From Tetracladium setigerum (taxonomy: Eukaryota; Ascomycota; Leotiomycetes; Helotiales): a stretch of DNA of 64,000 bases. A program made the translations under genes and the position numbers. Below are positions 1-11,563 of this stretch, piece after piece (position 1 is the stretch's first letter; every line of letters begins with the position of its first letter). The notes beneath the pieces are model-generated. The model made no database searches. It had not been told where the DNA came from and saw only the letters and a list, made by a program, of their open reading frames with translations. The DNA is taken from assembly GCA_031472005.1 (NCBI GenBank), contig PZJY01000003.1:558001-622000 (forward strand). The letters are read 5' to 3'.

Positions 1-568
1 CTAACGTGTCCACGCTAGCGTTGAACAGGTAGTCAGTGCTGGAACTTTGCGTTGGCTGGGGGAATCCACGCGAGTGTGCTTGAAGGTGAACAGTTAAAAG
101 GCAAAACGGGCCTAAGGTCCAAGATAGTGTAAATAGGTATGTGAGAGATGAATAGCTCTCGTGCTATACTCGCCGTCACTGGATGAGATGGGTTGAAACG
201 GTTATAAACATGGCTGATATACCTGGTCTGATGTCCAACTCAAGATATTAGTGTGTGAGCTAGCCATAATATTGCATGTTGAGTAATGTGAACATTATTT
301 CCAAAGGTCCGTTTGAAGAATTGAAGGAAGAATGTGCGTCGAGGGAACATATGTAAACAAGATCAAGAAAGTGGAAGAATGGTGGACTCAAGCTAGTGGA
401 CGTCGGCATTAACGTTGCGCAAGAAGCAAGCAAAAACTCAGCAAGGTAGGGATAAATACATTTACTCAGACTCTAATACATACTGTACATTCTAATAATC
501 TATGTATCCAATACTTTGGTTTATACACAACACTTACATATCTGTACATCCTTCTCTCCATTCACATC
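1..568. other. Intergenic, no gene seen
   Basis: No open frame of convincing composition is present. The stretch is AT-rich, and its right end forms the 3' flank of the minus-strand oxidoreductase gene. A gene lying mainly to the left of the window could extend its flank in here, but nothing supports this. Confidence 0.5.
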
Positions 569-2200
569 CTACTTCTTCCCAACCCCTTCCTTCCAACTCG
601 ACGCTCTCGAAGCCAAGTAAGTCTTACTCTGAATAGCCTTCCAGATACCAAAAAACCCACCCCAAGGCCAACTCATCAACATCCTCATCCAAACAGAGCT
701 GTTCTGCATCGCCTTCCTCTCGCCCTCAACATCAACCCTAACCTTCTCCCATACACTTGGCAGTCCCTTAGCCTTGTACTTCGCCCTCAAGCCCTCATAC
801 CAAGTCCTATCAAACATGCTCCAAAACTCCTCCTCTCTATAGTAAGTATGCGCATACAACCATTTCATGCCACCCAACTCCTGAGTTTCTTCTCAAGTCC
901 CTTGTTCTTGGCAATGGCTTCCTCGTGATTCCTCGGACCAAATCCCCAGAGGCCGATATTCAACATCAACTCATTCTTCTTTCCCTCCTCCTCCCCATCC
1001 TTCTTCTCTACCGGAGGAAGCAGTGATCTCGGATGCATGGTCTTAGTCCCCAGCGGACTCGTCTTCAACGGACACAACCAAAGCGGCCAAATCCCAAACT
1101 CCTTTGCCGTGTACTCCACAAACTTCTCTGCAGTCTCATACGGCAGCGCCAAATCCTGTACGACATATTTCTTTGCCTCTCCACTTGCGTGAAGCGCCGT
1201 GTACATCATTCTCGTGTGCACGAAATCATCTAGCCACCATCTCGTGAGCTTGTTGAATGGGAATTTGAAATAATCAAATGCCGAGCGGCCGACCCAGAAG
1301 CCGCCGCGGTCGTAGCGGAAGAGGTATTCTGCTAGGGGGATTGCTTCGATTGTTGGAGTGGTTGGAGCGGCTATGATTTTGGATTGAACGTGCAAGTAAA
1401 ACCACGGATCCCACGGTGAGCTGAAGGTTTGAATCGGCGTTTTCGACGACGTGATTTTATCCGTTAATCGTCCCGTTACAATTGCACCTTGGGTTTCCGA
1501 AAACATGATACCATCCACGTAATCCACTTCATCTCCCATTCCACCGCCCGTGGCGCGGTTCAAAACTTCAATCGCCTCTTTCATGCTCCCAACAGGGTGG
1601 TAAGTAGTCTCGACATATTTCTTCGCAACTTCCAACTTCAACTCCACACATGTCGTGACTCCAAATGTCCCCACCGCTCCGGCTGCACCATCTAGTAACT
1701 CCCTATCCCCTCCTTCGCTCTATCCAACATAACAACCTCACCATCCCCCAAAACCATCTCGACCTTCTGCACTCTCCGATCAAAAAACCCATGTTTCCAC
1801 GAACTACTCTCGCCAGATGTACCAGAATACCCACCACCGACCGTAATGCCCGGAAACTCCATCACAACCGGCGGGATAAGCCCATATTGAAGCGTCGCTT
1901 CCACCAGACGATCCATAGGCACATTTGGTTCCACCAGACACGTTTTGTTCTCTACGTCAACAGAGAGCACATGGGAGAGTGTGCTGGTATCGACCACATT
2001 TCGCTTGTCCTTGTTGCGCGTAGAGTTTGTGGAGCCGTGGGAGATGCGGAACTTTTGGTTGTGTTGGTGGAAATTGGCGACGGTGGATGAGATTTGCGCG
2101 ACTGTTGCATCGTGCTGGAGTTTTTGCTGCTGCTCTATGGGTACTGTAGAGGCGTATCGGTAGCAGCTTGGTGTGCTGTAGAGAATGGCTTTGCGTTCAT
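569..2200 (-). CDS. FAD-binding oxidoreductase, DHCR24 (delta24-sterol reductase)-like; frame broken in this sequence
   Basis: The translation matches the FAD-linked PCMH fold of the DHCR24/DIMINUTO family. An N-terminal FRISHGSTNSTR block is followed by VVDTSTLSHVL, FPGITVGGGYSGTSGESSS and GAAGAVGTFGVTT, and by a C-terminal half with GGMKWLYAHTYY. Family members reduce the delta24 double bond of sterols with NADPH; the fungal substrate is not known. The reading frame jumps near 880 and near 1707-1710. A third jump near 2139-2141 links the body to an ATG at 2200 that gives a sensible N-terminus. One extra G (C on the plus strand) at each site restores one frame of 544 residues, close to family length. 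The first two sites are clear from conserved residues on both sides; the third is inference. No intron is needed. It lies tail-to-head with the m-AAA protease gene. Confidence 0.75.
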
Positions 2201-2928
2201 CTCGGATGGTTCGTGAGGCGATATTCGAGTGGGAGGACGGCAAGACTTGAGATTGTGACGCAAGGGAGTGCCATTGGCTCCTCCGTGGTGGATAGAGAGG
2301 AATTTGATTCCATTTTACTGGAAAGGGCCGCGGAGTGGCCTTCATTGAGGGAGGTGGGAGAGAGAAATCGTTCGCATCGAGAAGCTTCAAGGTCGTTGAC
2401 GTCTGGGAAATTTTGTGACAGCCTTGCAGCGCCTCGGCTGCCAAGAGTCGAATGCAAAGAGCCTGGCCAACCAACGTTGACGATACTGTTTACATTTCAC
2501 TTAGCGTGAGGAGATAGATTTTCAGTTAGAAGGTGTTCGTCATTCAGTGTAGTATACAATTCATTCATCCATTCTCTTTACAATCTTCCACTCTATCATC
2601 AAGATAATACAGTTTCCACATAACTCCCTCCCTCACTCCCGAGTTATCAACAAATGAAAAGAGCTTCCCCACGGTAACATAATGACAGACAGACATTGAG
2701 TGAAGAGATATTTTATCTTTGATATGCGCCGCAGCAAGATGCGAAAGCCGCAAACAGTAAATCAAGAAATAACAGACGCCCATTGAAATGCCTCTGATAC
2801 AATACAGTAATACAGTTTCCCCTCTCATACTTCCATCTTCTATGCTCCCCTCATCTTCCCTCTTGACGTTTCTTGCCTTCACTTTTTTTTTCCCTTTTTA
2901 TTGACTATTGATTCCTTTTTCTTCTACT
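2201..2928. other. Intergenic between FAD oxidoreductase and m-AAA protease
   Basis: This is the promoter side of the minus-strand FAD gene and the 3' flank of the AAA protease. A minus-strand frame reading on from 2200 to about 2474 exists, but it lacks a good ATG context and family similarity, so it is treated as leader. T-rich tracts near 2883-2900 may belong to the 3' UTR of the protease gene. Confidence 0.4.
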
Positions 2929-5577
2929 TCAGATGGCAGCAGGTGCCGGGGGCTCAGTCGTGTTCTCGGGCAGTGGTAGCGGCGCAACAGGCTTTCCGGT
3001 ATTGTCGAAATACTTTGCGAAATCCTTGTTATCATCCCACTCTCGCTTGCCCAACAACCTCACCATATCAGCACGTCCCAAAACCTCCTTACTTAAAAGT
3101 TCCTCGGCCACGATTCCGACTTCCTTCTTCTTTGCGGTCAACAGATCCATACACTGCTTGTAGGCGTCATCCACGATACGACGAACCTCTGAGTCGATCG
3201 TTTGAGCCGTGGCTTCCGCAAATGGCTTGTTGAATTTGTTGTCATCGTCTTCAAAGTGCAGTGGACCAAGTTTCTTGGACATGCCCCATTTCGTTACCAT
3301 GGCGGTAGCCATGCGGGTTACTTTGTTGAAATCATCTGAGGCACCAGATGTAACAGTGTCGAAGTGGAGTTCCTCGGAAATACGGCCACCGAGAGTCATG
3401 GCCATGCGGTCCATGAGCTGGTTGACGTTCATGAGGTAGGTGTCGCCAGCTGGGAGGTATTGAGCGTATCCAAGAGCACCTTGGCCACGGGGAATGATGG
3501 AAACCTTGAGGAGGGGATCGGCATGTTTGAAGTACCATCCACAAATGGCGTGACCGGCTTCGTGGTAGGCGACAACTCGCTTCTCTTCTGGTGACAAGAC
3601 AAGTGACTTCTTCTCAAGACCACCGATGACTCGCTCAATGGCTTGTTCGAAATGGAGCATTGCAACCGATGAGGCACTTGTACGAGCAGCTAATAAATGA
3701 GTTAGCAAAGATGCAGAACAATGGATTTAAAACTTACCGATCAAAGCAGCCTCGTTGACACAGTTGGCAATATCAGCACCAGAGAATCCCGGAGTCAAAG
3801 CAGAAAGTCGTCCAGTCAGATACTCCAAATCCTCATTTGTCACAATTCTCTTCAAGTGAACAAGGAAAATCTGTTTTCGGCCATCCATAGTCGGTTTGTC
3901 AATCGAAATATGCCTATCGAAACGTCCTGGACGCATCAAAGCCTTGTCAAGAACATCAGGCCTGTTAGTACCCGCGAGAACAACGACTTGCTCGGAAGTG
4001 TTGAATCCGTCCATCTCAGTCAGGATCTGATTGAGAGTAGCTTCTCTCTCATCGTTTCCACCATTGAAAGAGCCTGACTTTCCTCTCGCCTTTCCAATGG
4101 CATCAATTTCGTCGATGAAGATGATACAAGGTGTATTCTTTCTTGCCATAGCGAAGAGATCTCTCACTCTTGAGGCACCGACACCAACGAACATCTCCAC
4201 GAACTCAGAACCGCTGACACTGAAGAAAGGGACTTGAGATTCTCCAGCTGTTGCCTTTGCAAGCAGAGTCTTACCGGTACCAGGAGGACCGGACAGAATG
4301 GCACCTCGAGGAATCTTAGCACCAAGTCGCTCAAACTGCTCCGGCGTCTTCAAGAATGAGACAAACTCCATGATCTCAAGCTTTGCCTCGTCCATACCAG
4401 CCACATCGGCGAATTTGACTTTGATATCCGTCTCATGATTGAATTTCTTCGCGCGACTCTTGCCCATACCAAAGACACTATTAGACCCACCAGCAGCCCC
4501 ACCGGCCCTCCTCGATGCAAAGACGATCAATCCCACCAGCAATATCGTAGGTCCAAAGGATATCGCTAAGTCCCACATACTGCTACTCGAGGCGTAGCTG
4601 ATCGGTATCCTCTCCTCAAGCGGAATACCCAATTCCTCTTGCGCCCTATCCATCCTCATCTCGAACACCTCGACCGAGCCGATCGAGAAGTGATAATGGA
4701 AGTTTGGGTTTGCCGCCGGCGAATTAGGGTACATGGACTGCGTGGCCTCGGTATTCAAATCCACACGCACCTTAACACCACCCCGATCACTCTTCACTGT
4801 CAGCTTCTCGACCAGTCCCTTTTCAAGGAACGTGCTTCTGAATTCCTGATACGAGATATCCTTCCCACTATCGCCTGAAATGTAGGTGCTAAAGGTGAGG
4901 TACGTTATAAATAACGTAATGAAGAGTACGATGGCGTCTGTCGAGAGACTTGTACTACCGAGAGGATTTTCCAATTTCCCATCTGGCTTCTTCTTGTCGC
5001 CCTCAGAAGGCCTACTGGAGTTCGAGTCCGAATTCTCACCAGAACGCTTCGACGATTGCGATGTAAAAGTAGGGAAAGCCGGTCTGTCCGCTTTCGTCAC
5101 CTCTCTCGTCAACAACCTCGTCAACCTAGCCGCCGCTGAAAGGCCCAAGGGCTTCCCCCTAATCTCATCTAACAGGTCCTTCAAATCCTTCGGCACTCCA
5201 TCTTTCTCCATCGACGCCAATGACTTCTCGAAAATATCCACCTGCGATTGCGGCAAGGCTTTCTTCATTGTTTCCAGCGTCTTATGCAAGATCTCTGTAT
5301 CCGCGGGATCTAACCTCACCATTCCCTCCGCTAGTTTATCCGCTCCCTTCTGCGCTGCCGGCGAAGCATTGGACTTCTTTTGCGCATCCGCATCCTTTTG
5401 GTCTTCCGCCTTCTTCGGCGCTGAGGGACGAGGAGGGGGAGGAGTGGCGTAGCCTCTGACTTGTTGTCGCTGTAACCGCAGCACGTAGGGGGAAGCAGCA
5501 CGTCGAGTCGTAACTTGGAATGATGATCTCGAGATCTTCGCGAGCGCGCCACCCGATTGTCGTAATATTGAGCTCAT
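2929..5577 (-). CDS. Mitochondrial m-AAA metalloprotease (AFG3/Yta12 family)
   Basis: This is an ATP-dependent zinc protease of the mitochondrial inner membrane that degrades unassembled membrane proteins and matures substrates such as MrpL32. Two exons are joined by a 48-bp intron (3690-3737), giving 866 residues, a normal length. In order: a basic, Ser/Arg-rich mitochondrial presequence; a charged Lys/Asp-rich linker; a first membrane segment (IVLFITLFITYLTFSTYI); the intermembrane domain; a second membrane segment (AISFGPTILLVGLIVFA); Walker A GPPGTGKT near residue 430; Walker B CIIFIDEID; the second region of homology ending RPGRFDRHI; and HEAGH, the zinc site, near residue 655. ASDDF follows and the tail is Pro-rich. 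The ATG at 5577 was preferred over an upstream in-frame start at 5682 because it begins a presequence-like segment. The C-terminus looks slightly more like Yta12 than Afg3, but this is not decisive. Confidence 0.93.
3690..3737 (-). other. Intron of m-AAA protease gene
   Basis: The donor GTAAGT and acceptor TTAG flank a 48-bp phase-1 intron. Joining the exons gives EAALIAARTSASS, which is the conserved AAA-to-protease linker. It is a typical size for this window. Confidence 0.9.
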
Positions 5578-6375
5578 GATTGCTCTTTTCCTTCTCCGCC
5601 GTACCGCAGAATAGACTCGGTCGTTCGTTCCAATCCGTAAACTAAAGTCAAAGTCCCTTTTCCTTCTCTCTCTCCCCAACAATCGAATATGACAAGCGTA
5701 GAGGTGGCGGAATAATTAAATGGCGAGATGGGCCCCGTCAACGGAATTCAAACAGAACAGCCAGTCAGCGACTTTCCCACTTGCGAATCTATCTCATCGA
5801 GAGCGAATTAATCGTGCGTGTGTGTGTTTGGTGGTGGAGAGGTCGGTGGAGGAATGAGCTGATGATTCGATTGACTTCCGCTGCTCTGGTTTCGACGTTG
5901 GGGCAAGCTCGGGAATTTCGTAGACCTCATCGATGCCTCATTTTTGGCCCTAGCGGCCGCATCGTGATTACGTGATCTGGTTTTTGTCCGATACTCGGGT
6001 TTATCGGTGTTTGTGAGTATGTAATTTGATGAGTTGGAAATGTGAAGATGGGGAAAAGATGATTTTTCAAAGCTCTTCTTTTATAATATTTCTGTGACTA
6101 AAATAATCCTCGTAAAAGAGTAGAGGTATGTCGCTTTTTACAGTCAACTCGCATCCTATCCCTTCAATTCCAGTCAAGCCTAACTTCAAAACTCCAAAGT
6201 ACTATCAAAATCCAGCAAGTCAACCTCAAAACTCCTCACAATTCCCAGTCACAATTAATTGCCTCCTTTCTTCCGTTTCCAATTTTACAGTACTCATTTC
6301 TCACTTACATCCCCCTCCCCAAAAGGAAGTCGTGTAATGTTTCAAACGATTTCATTGTTCAGCAGCATGCGTAGC
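5578..6375. other. Intergenic: m-AAA promoter and GH3 3' flank
   Basis: About 0.8 kb with no supported gene. The small frames here have no family features. It should contain the promoter of the minus-strand protease gene and the 3' UTR of the beta-glucosidase gene. Confidence 0.5.
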
Positions 6376-9326
6376 TCAAGGTCCAAAGTCGTATCTTTGA
6401 CGTACAGTAAACTTCCGCGTACCATGTATATCTGTACTCGAAGTCCCCAACAATGCGTTGTAACTTCCTGCCTCTACAGCCCACACATTTCTCTTCTCGT
6501 CCCAGTACGCCAAGTTGGCTTTTCCGAAAGATAACGAGATATTCCTCTTCTCCCCTGGCTTCAAGTCAACTTTGACAAAGTCTGCAAGTTGCTTTTTGGG
6601 CATGTCGATCGATAAATTGGTGGCAGGCCCGACGTAAAGCTGCACCACTTCAGCACCTGCAACTGAGCCGGTGTTAGTGACGGAAGCCTTGATCGTCAGT
6701 AAGGTGTCCAGAGAGAACTCTCCGTCGTCCAATTCAATATCCCGACGCTGAAACTGGTGTACGATAAACCATGGCCGAAAGGGAACAACACGTCGTCGGG
6801 GTGATTGTCGAAGTGTCGATATCCCATATAGACTCCCTCCTTATACTCAACTCTATTCATTTCCAGGTCACCCGGGAAGTTTCCATAAGCGGGACAGACC
6901 TCGAGGGATTTGGGAAATGTGACAGGAAGTTTTCCGCTGGGGCTTTTAGCACCGAGAAGTACATCGATGATACTGTTTCCTGCTTCTTGGCCTGGGAACC
7001 AGGCTTGTATGATGGAGGGGACGGAGTGGATCCATGGCATGCTGATGGCGCTCCCCGTGCAATTGATAACAATGGTGTTTGGGTTCACGGCCGCAACGCC
7101 GGAGATGAGTTTGTCGAGGGATCCATTGGCTGGAAGGGACATCATGTCTCGATCTGTTCCTTCCGTCTCCCAGACCGTAGTGTGGCCGACGAAAACAAGC
7201 GCTATATCTGATTCTTCTGCAAGGGTGACAGCGGATGTTAGGAGATCGGCTTCGTATTCTGACTGGAGCATAAATCCCAAGCTGAAACCGATGCAGTCGT
7301 TGAGAAGAGAAAGGCCGCTGGAGTTGGTGGAAGCGGCACTGGACTCGATCCGAATGGAATAGGTCTGTCCGGCTACGAAGTCGTATTGAATCTGCTCTGC
7401 CGTGGCGACTCCGAGAAGGAAAGCCATGGCGTCGACTCCACTTCCTATGACAGAGAAGACCTCGACGTCGTTGATAAAGACTGTGGTATCTGCAATGGCC
7501 TGGAAGGTGAGAGAATGTGATCCACTTTCCGGGGGAGTGTAGCTCCCAGTGATCATGATCGCCGCGTGTCTCACACCCTCGACGTTACCATAGGACGCAC
7601 TTTCTATGTTCTTGATGTCAGGAGTGCCATTTTTATCCTTGGATTGATAGCCGCGTAAAGTGAGGCCTGGTTTGCCTTCATCATCAAGAGTGCCAAGGGA
7701 CAAGGGATTCAGGTTACGAACGATACTTGCACCTGTATTGGTGTTAGCGTTTCATTCTTTAACTTCGTAAGACTAATATCACTGAAAATAATCACACTCA
7801 CCTTCAGCAAATCTTAAATCCACGTCTTTCCCTAATGCGTTGCTCATGGCATCCCAGGGCGTGACCTTATAATGCGCATTTACAGTCGCGGATCCACCTC
7901 CAGAAGACAAGCACTCCTTCGCCAAACCTAGCATGGCAATCGATTTCAACTTTTCCCTCTTGAGCGGAAGCAATTTATTTTCGTTCTTCAAGAGAACGAT
8001 GCCCTGGGCCCCAGATTCTCGGATAAGCTTACGATGTTCAGGATGATCGATGGCTTGCTCTTCAGCGATGGTTGGATCGGCGAATTTGCCAGCTTGGACG
8101 AGAAGATCTAGTACAGCTTCGACGCGTTTGTCGATCACTTCCATTGGAACAGTGCCATCGTTGACAACGGCTGCGACTTTTTCGGTGGTACGTTTTTCGG
8201 CTGGGCCGGGCATCTCAAGGTCGAGCCTAGATGGCATGTAAATGTTGGATCCCCAATAATGGGGACAGAATGCTAACTCACCCCGCTACAAGTGATTCGG
8301 CGACAGAATTGGTACCACCCCAATCGCTCATCACAAGACTACTTGGTTTAGCATGTACGTGCAAATGTGATGACTGACTTAGACTTACCCTTTCCATCCC
8401 CATTGAGTACGAAGGATATCCTCAAGGAAAAACTTGCTGCCATCTGGATGAACGCCATTGACCAGATTATAGCTCGTCATTAGTGACCATGGCTTGGATA
8501 CTTTGACAGCGATCTCAAAGGGCTTCAAGTACAATTCTCTTGACGATGTCAGCTGATTGGCAACAAAACTGGTGATTTCGAACGACGAACCTCAAGGCAC
8601 GTTGACTGACCCTCGAGTCCATAGTAAATCTTCTCGTCTCCTCTTCATTTGCAACAAAATGCTTGATACAAGCACCCACACCCTGCTCTTGAAGTCCCGT
8701 GATATACTCACCGGCAAGTAGACCGGCCAGCAAAGGATCTTCTGAGAACGACTCAAAGTTGCGGCCTCCGAGCGGGTGACGGTGTGGGCACACTGTTGGA
8801 CCAAGACTGGGAGTCAAGATCAGCATAATTGGAGAAAGAGAACTAGATAATACGGCATATCCTTACATGATACTTGCACCCTTTGTCTTGGCCTCCTCTG
8901 CTAATGCCTTTCCAATCTTTCGAGCTAGCGCTCTGTCCCATGTCGCTGCGAGAGATACTGATGCTGGGAAACAAGCTGCCTTGACACCGCCGCCAAAAAC
9001 GCTTCCTCGGGCTCCGTTCGGGCCATCCGAAACCTGAACATTAATTAGTATCATTTAATGTAAAGATGTGTGGTGAACAGGAGGACCAATATTGTAGGAT
9101 GGTTTGGTTGGTACTTGGACTTACTTTCAACGCGGGAATCCCAAGTCTCTGGACTGGGGCAGTTTCCCAGAAATTTTGGCCTGCGAGAAGGGTTATCTGT
9201 TTGGTTGATTAGCTCTCTATACACATATCGCACTCAAAGGGATGGTATACATGCCTTCTCCTCAAACGTTAGTTGGGATATCAAGGACTTAACGTCCACC
9301 GTCAACTGAGAGGAAATGTCCGACAT
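6376..9326 (-). CDS. Beta-glucosidase, glycoside hydrolase family 3 with PA14 insert
   Basis: GH3 enzymes remove terminal beta-linked glucose or xylose with retention. About eight exons can be joined. The start at 9326 is followed by SQLTFEEK, ITLLAGQNFWET and VSDGPNGARGS. Then come LGPTV, HPLGGRNFESFSEDP, the substrate-binding KHFVANEEE, LYLKPFEIAVK, and MSDWGG carrying the predicted nucleophile Asp. The GVLLKNE-type block starts the second domain, a PA14-like insert follows (GYQSKDKNGTPD through SHSLTFQAIADTTVFINDVEV), and a fibronectin-III-like C-terminus ends at 6376. No signal peptide is visible, so the enzyme is probably intracellular. The first intron (9197-9254) needs a GC donor. The frame jumps once near 6741-6743 (one G short), between HGLSYTSF and the FnIII domain. 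It shares a promoter with the dehydrogenase at 10072 and opens the sugar cluster. Confidence 0.9.
9197..9254 (-). other. GC-AG intron of the GH3 gene
   Basis: Exon 1 ends GAGAAG and the intron starts GCATGT, close to the known GC-donor consensus (AG then GCAAGT). The acceptor is ACAG before ATAACC. This junction gives FEEKITLLAGQNFW in frame. The nearest GT, four bases further in, would shift the frame. Confidence 0.75.
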
Positions 9327-9588
9327 TTTCAAGTTCTTTGCCGGGAAACTAGTTTTCTCTCCTACTGATGCTGAATAAATGATCCAATCCAGAGGCTTTC
9401 AAATATTCCAGGACTCATGAGAACTAGCAAGTAAGATGGTTCTTATATCACACAAGCCTCATGACCTCATAGAGTGCTCTGGTCCCTTCAACCCATTTAG
9501 GGCGGCAATGTAGAATTGTTCAATTCAGTAGAATAGAGATTCGTAATCTTGCCTAACCCACACATACGACGATTCTATAGTTCTTATT

Positions 9589-9599
9589 CCGTTACTCCG
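9589..9599 (-). promoter_or_regulatory. Putative Zn2Cys6 site CGG-N5-CGG
   Basis: Plus-strand CCGTTACTCCG reads CGGAGTAACGG on the minus strand. The spacer resembles the sites at 14045, 14105 and 18735. It lies 263 bp upstream of the GH3 ATG. Direct CGG repeats are a known Zn2Cys6 dimer target; assignment to the cluster regulator is inference. Confidence 0.5.
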
Positions 9600-9609
9600 C
9601 GAAGTGCGG

Positions 9610-9627
9610 GGTGCAGGGCGCTGCACC
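9610..9627. repeat. Short perfect inverted repeat in divergent promoter
   Basis: GGTGCAG and CTGCACC flank a 4-base loop. It lies just beside the CGG-N5-CGG site. It could be a palindromic factor site; its role is unknown. Confidence 0.5.
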
Positions 9628-10071
9628 ATGTTTCGGCTGCGGAGAGCGCCCACCTTTCTAAGCATGTAGCCCTCCCTAAATGTCGGTCTCGCCTATCATC
9701 TTGGCCTCCATGGGTACGCAAAAATAATATGTCGAGACGCTAGATGACATATCCCTGGCCTACTAGATTGAAAAACCTCTCTCGAAAATCCACGTTCCTT
9801 TCATCTCATCTCAGCTTGCTTGATTGTAATAATTCCATCTTATAATGCCTGGCACAAAGGAGCCTGTTCACGTGATGTGCCAGAACGAGTGGAGCACTGA
9901 ACCATCCCCACAGAACGCTGTGAGGTGGTCGTGTATATAACATAGCGAGCCCCCCACTTTAGAGAGGAGGGCAAGAGTTCAATTCACACCTATTTGTAAG
10001 GCTATTTTACAGCTTCACAACTCTCTTTTAACCACTACATTTAAAGCTCGAACTGGTGACCCTCAGTGACA

Positions 10072-11391
10072 ATGTCGTACGGACCTCAGTCAACAACACC
10101 CAAAGATCTTCCTAGTTTGAAATGGGGAATCCTAGGGACGTACTCTTTTCGCGTTTTGATTTAATCGGTAAATGGCTAATTGTACAAATACAGGCACAGG
10201 ATGGATGTCCTACATGTTCGTAAAAGATCTCCTGGTACAACGAAGCGAGGCGCGAGCACAGCACATCGTCGCAGCCATCGGCTCCAGTAGCATCGAGAAA
10301 GCTACAAACTTCGTGGAGAAGTCGTGGAAAGACAGCACAGCACCAAGGCCACACATTTACGATGACTATCACAGAGTTTACAATGATCCCGATGTGGATA
10401 TTGTGTACGTGGGCACACCCCATACATTGCACAAGCAGAATTGCCTAGATGCCATTGCGGCCGGGAAGCATATCCTGTGTGAGAAACCGTTCACGATCAA
10501 CGCTAGAGATTCAAAGGAGGTGATTGATGCCGCGAAAGCTAAGGGCATTTATATTCTGGAAGGTAAGCAAGATGCATGCTGAGGGGAAGTCTTTCTCTCC
10601 GTCATACTTGCCGACTTGTCCCAAACACCATTCGTCTCTACGCAAGGCAGCTATAAGCATGGCAAGTAACTGATATCCAACACAAACTAGGCGTATGGAC
10701 TCGATTCCTTCCGGTTATTGCCAGCCTCCAAGACCACCTCTACACCCAAAAGAGCATTGGCACAATTCAGCGCGTCTTTGTCGATTTCGGCAACAAAATG
10801 GACCTCCAAGCCCTCCCTCCCACATCCCGGCTCAAGGATCCAGCCCTCGGCGCCGGTGCTCTCCTCGACATCGGCCTCTACAGTATAACCCTTGCCTCCC
10901 TCATCCTCGGAGCCGGCGCACTGGGTGACAAACACCCCGCGCCGGCTGTCTCCAGCAGCCTAGCTATCTCTGGCGGTATCGACCACTCTAACGTCGTGGT
11001 GCTCAGCTATCCGCAACCCAGCGGGCCCGATGCCGTGGCCATCTGCACGTCGACGATCCAACGGCAAGGAACAGAGGAGTTCTGCACTATTGAGGGTTCC
11101 AAGGGCACGATAACAGTGTTTGGCTTAGCGACGAGTATACCCCGGGGGTTCCGCATTCGGCGGGATGTCAGTTCGGCTGGTGCTGTCGAAGGAGGGAAGC
11201 AAGCGGAGGAGACGGTGGAGTTCAATTATGAGGGTGTGGGGTGGTGTTTTGAGGCCGATGCCGTGGCTGTGGATATCAGTTTAAAGAGGACGGAGAGCGA
11301 GATTATGCCGCTGGCAGAGACGTTGCGTGTGATGACCATGATGGATGCGATTCGAAAAGAAGGCGGTCTTGTTTATCCACAAGACAAGTAA
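10072..11391 (+). CDS. Gfo/Idh/MocA oxidoreductase 1 (dihydrodiol/D-xylose dehydrogenase-like)
   Basis: An NAD(P)-dependent dehydrogenase with an N-terminal Rossmann fold. KWGILGTGWMS is the nucleotide-binding loop, followed by DVDIVYVGTPHTLH, the active-site CEKPFTI and EGVWTRFLP. The C-terminal alpha/beta domain carries GALLDIGLYSITLASL. It is most like the dimeric dihydrodiol / NADP D-xylose dehydrogenase branch. Three exons (10072-10135, 10194-10562, 10691-11391) sum to 377 residues. The first junction is odd. Exon phase demands that exon 1 end at 10135, but the intron then begins GG and not GT. A GT occurs four bases later and would break the frame. The gene is divergent from GH3 and tail-to-tail with the regulator, 172 bp apart. 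Cytosolic by default, since no targeting signal is seen. Confidence 0.88.
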
Positions 11392-11563
11392 ATAGAGCAG
11401 ATTTATACAAGACAAGACGGTAGTAGAACAGGAGTCTAGCTTAGCCTAACAATCATTTCCTGTCGTGGAGATAAGATCGATAGGCTGTTGAAGTCAATTC
11501 TACATGACAATCGTATACTTGATCGACCAAAACACGCCTGTCTAGCGAACTAGCTAGTGACGT

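Larger units (their letters stand above)
9327..10071. promoter_or_regulatory. Divergent promoter of GH3 and Gfo/Idh/MocA-1
   Basis: The 745-bp region separates two start codons in opposite directions. It holds a CCG-N5-CCG site (9589-9599), a perfect 7-bp-arm hairpin (9610-9627) and a TATATAA box (about 9934-9940) for the plus-strand gene. A shared upstream region suggests joint control. Confidence 0.6.

Noticed and set aside
569..1674. Two or three separate small genes in the FAD oxidoreductase region
   Set aside because: The frames carry consecutive parts of one conserved family and abut at single-base jumps, so one broken gene is the better reading.
9051..9233. Minus-strand frame across the first GH3 introns
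   Set aside because: It overlaps splice-defined exons in another frame and has no features of its own.
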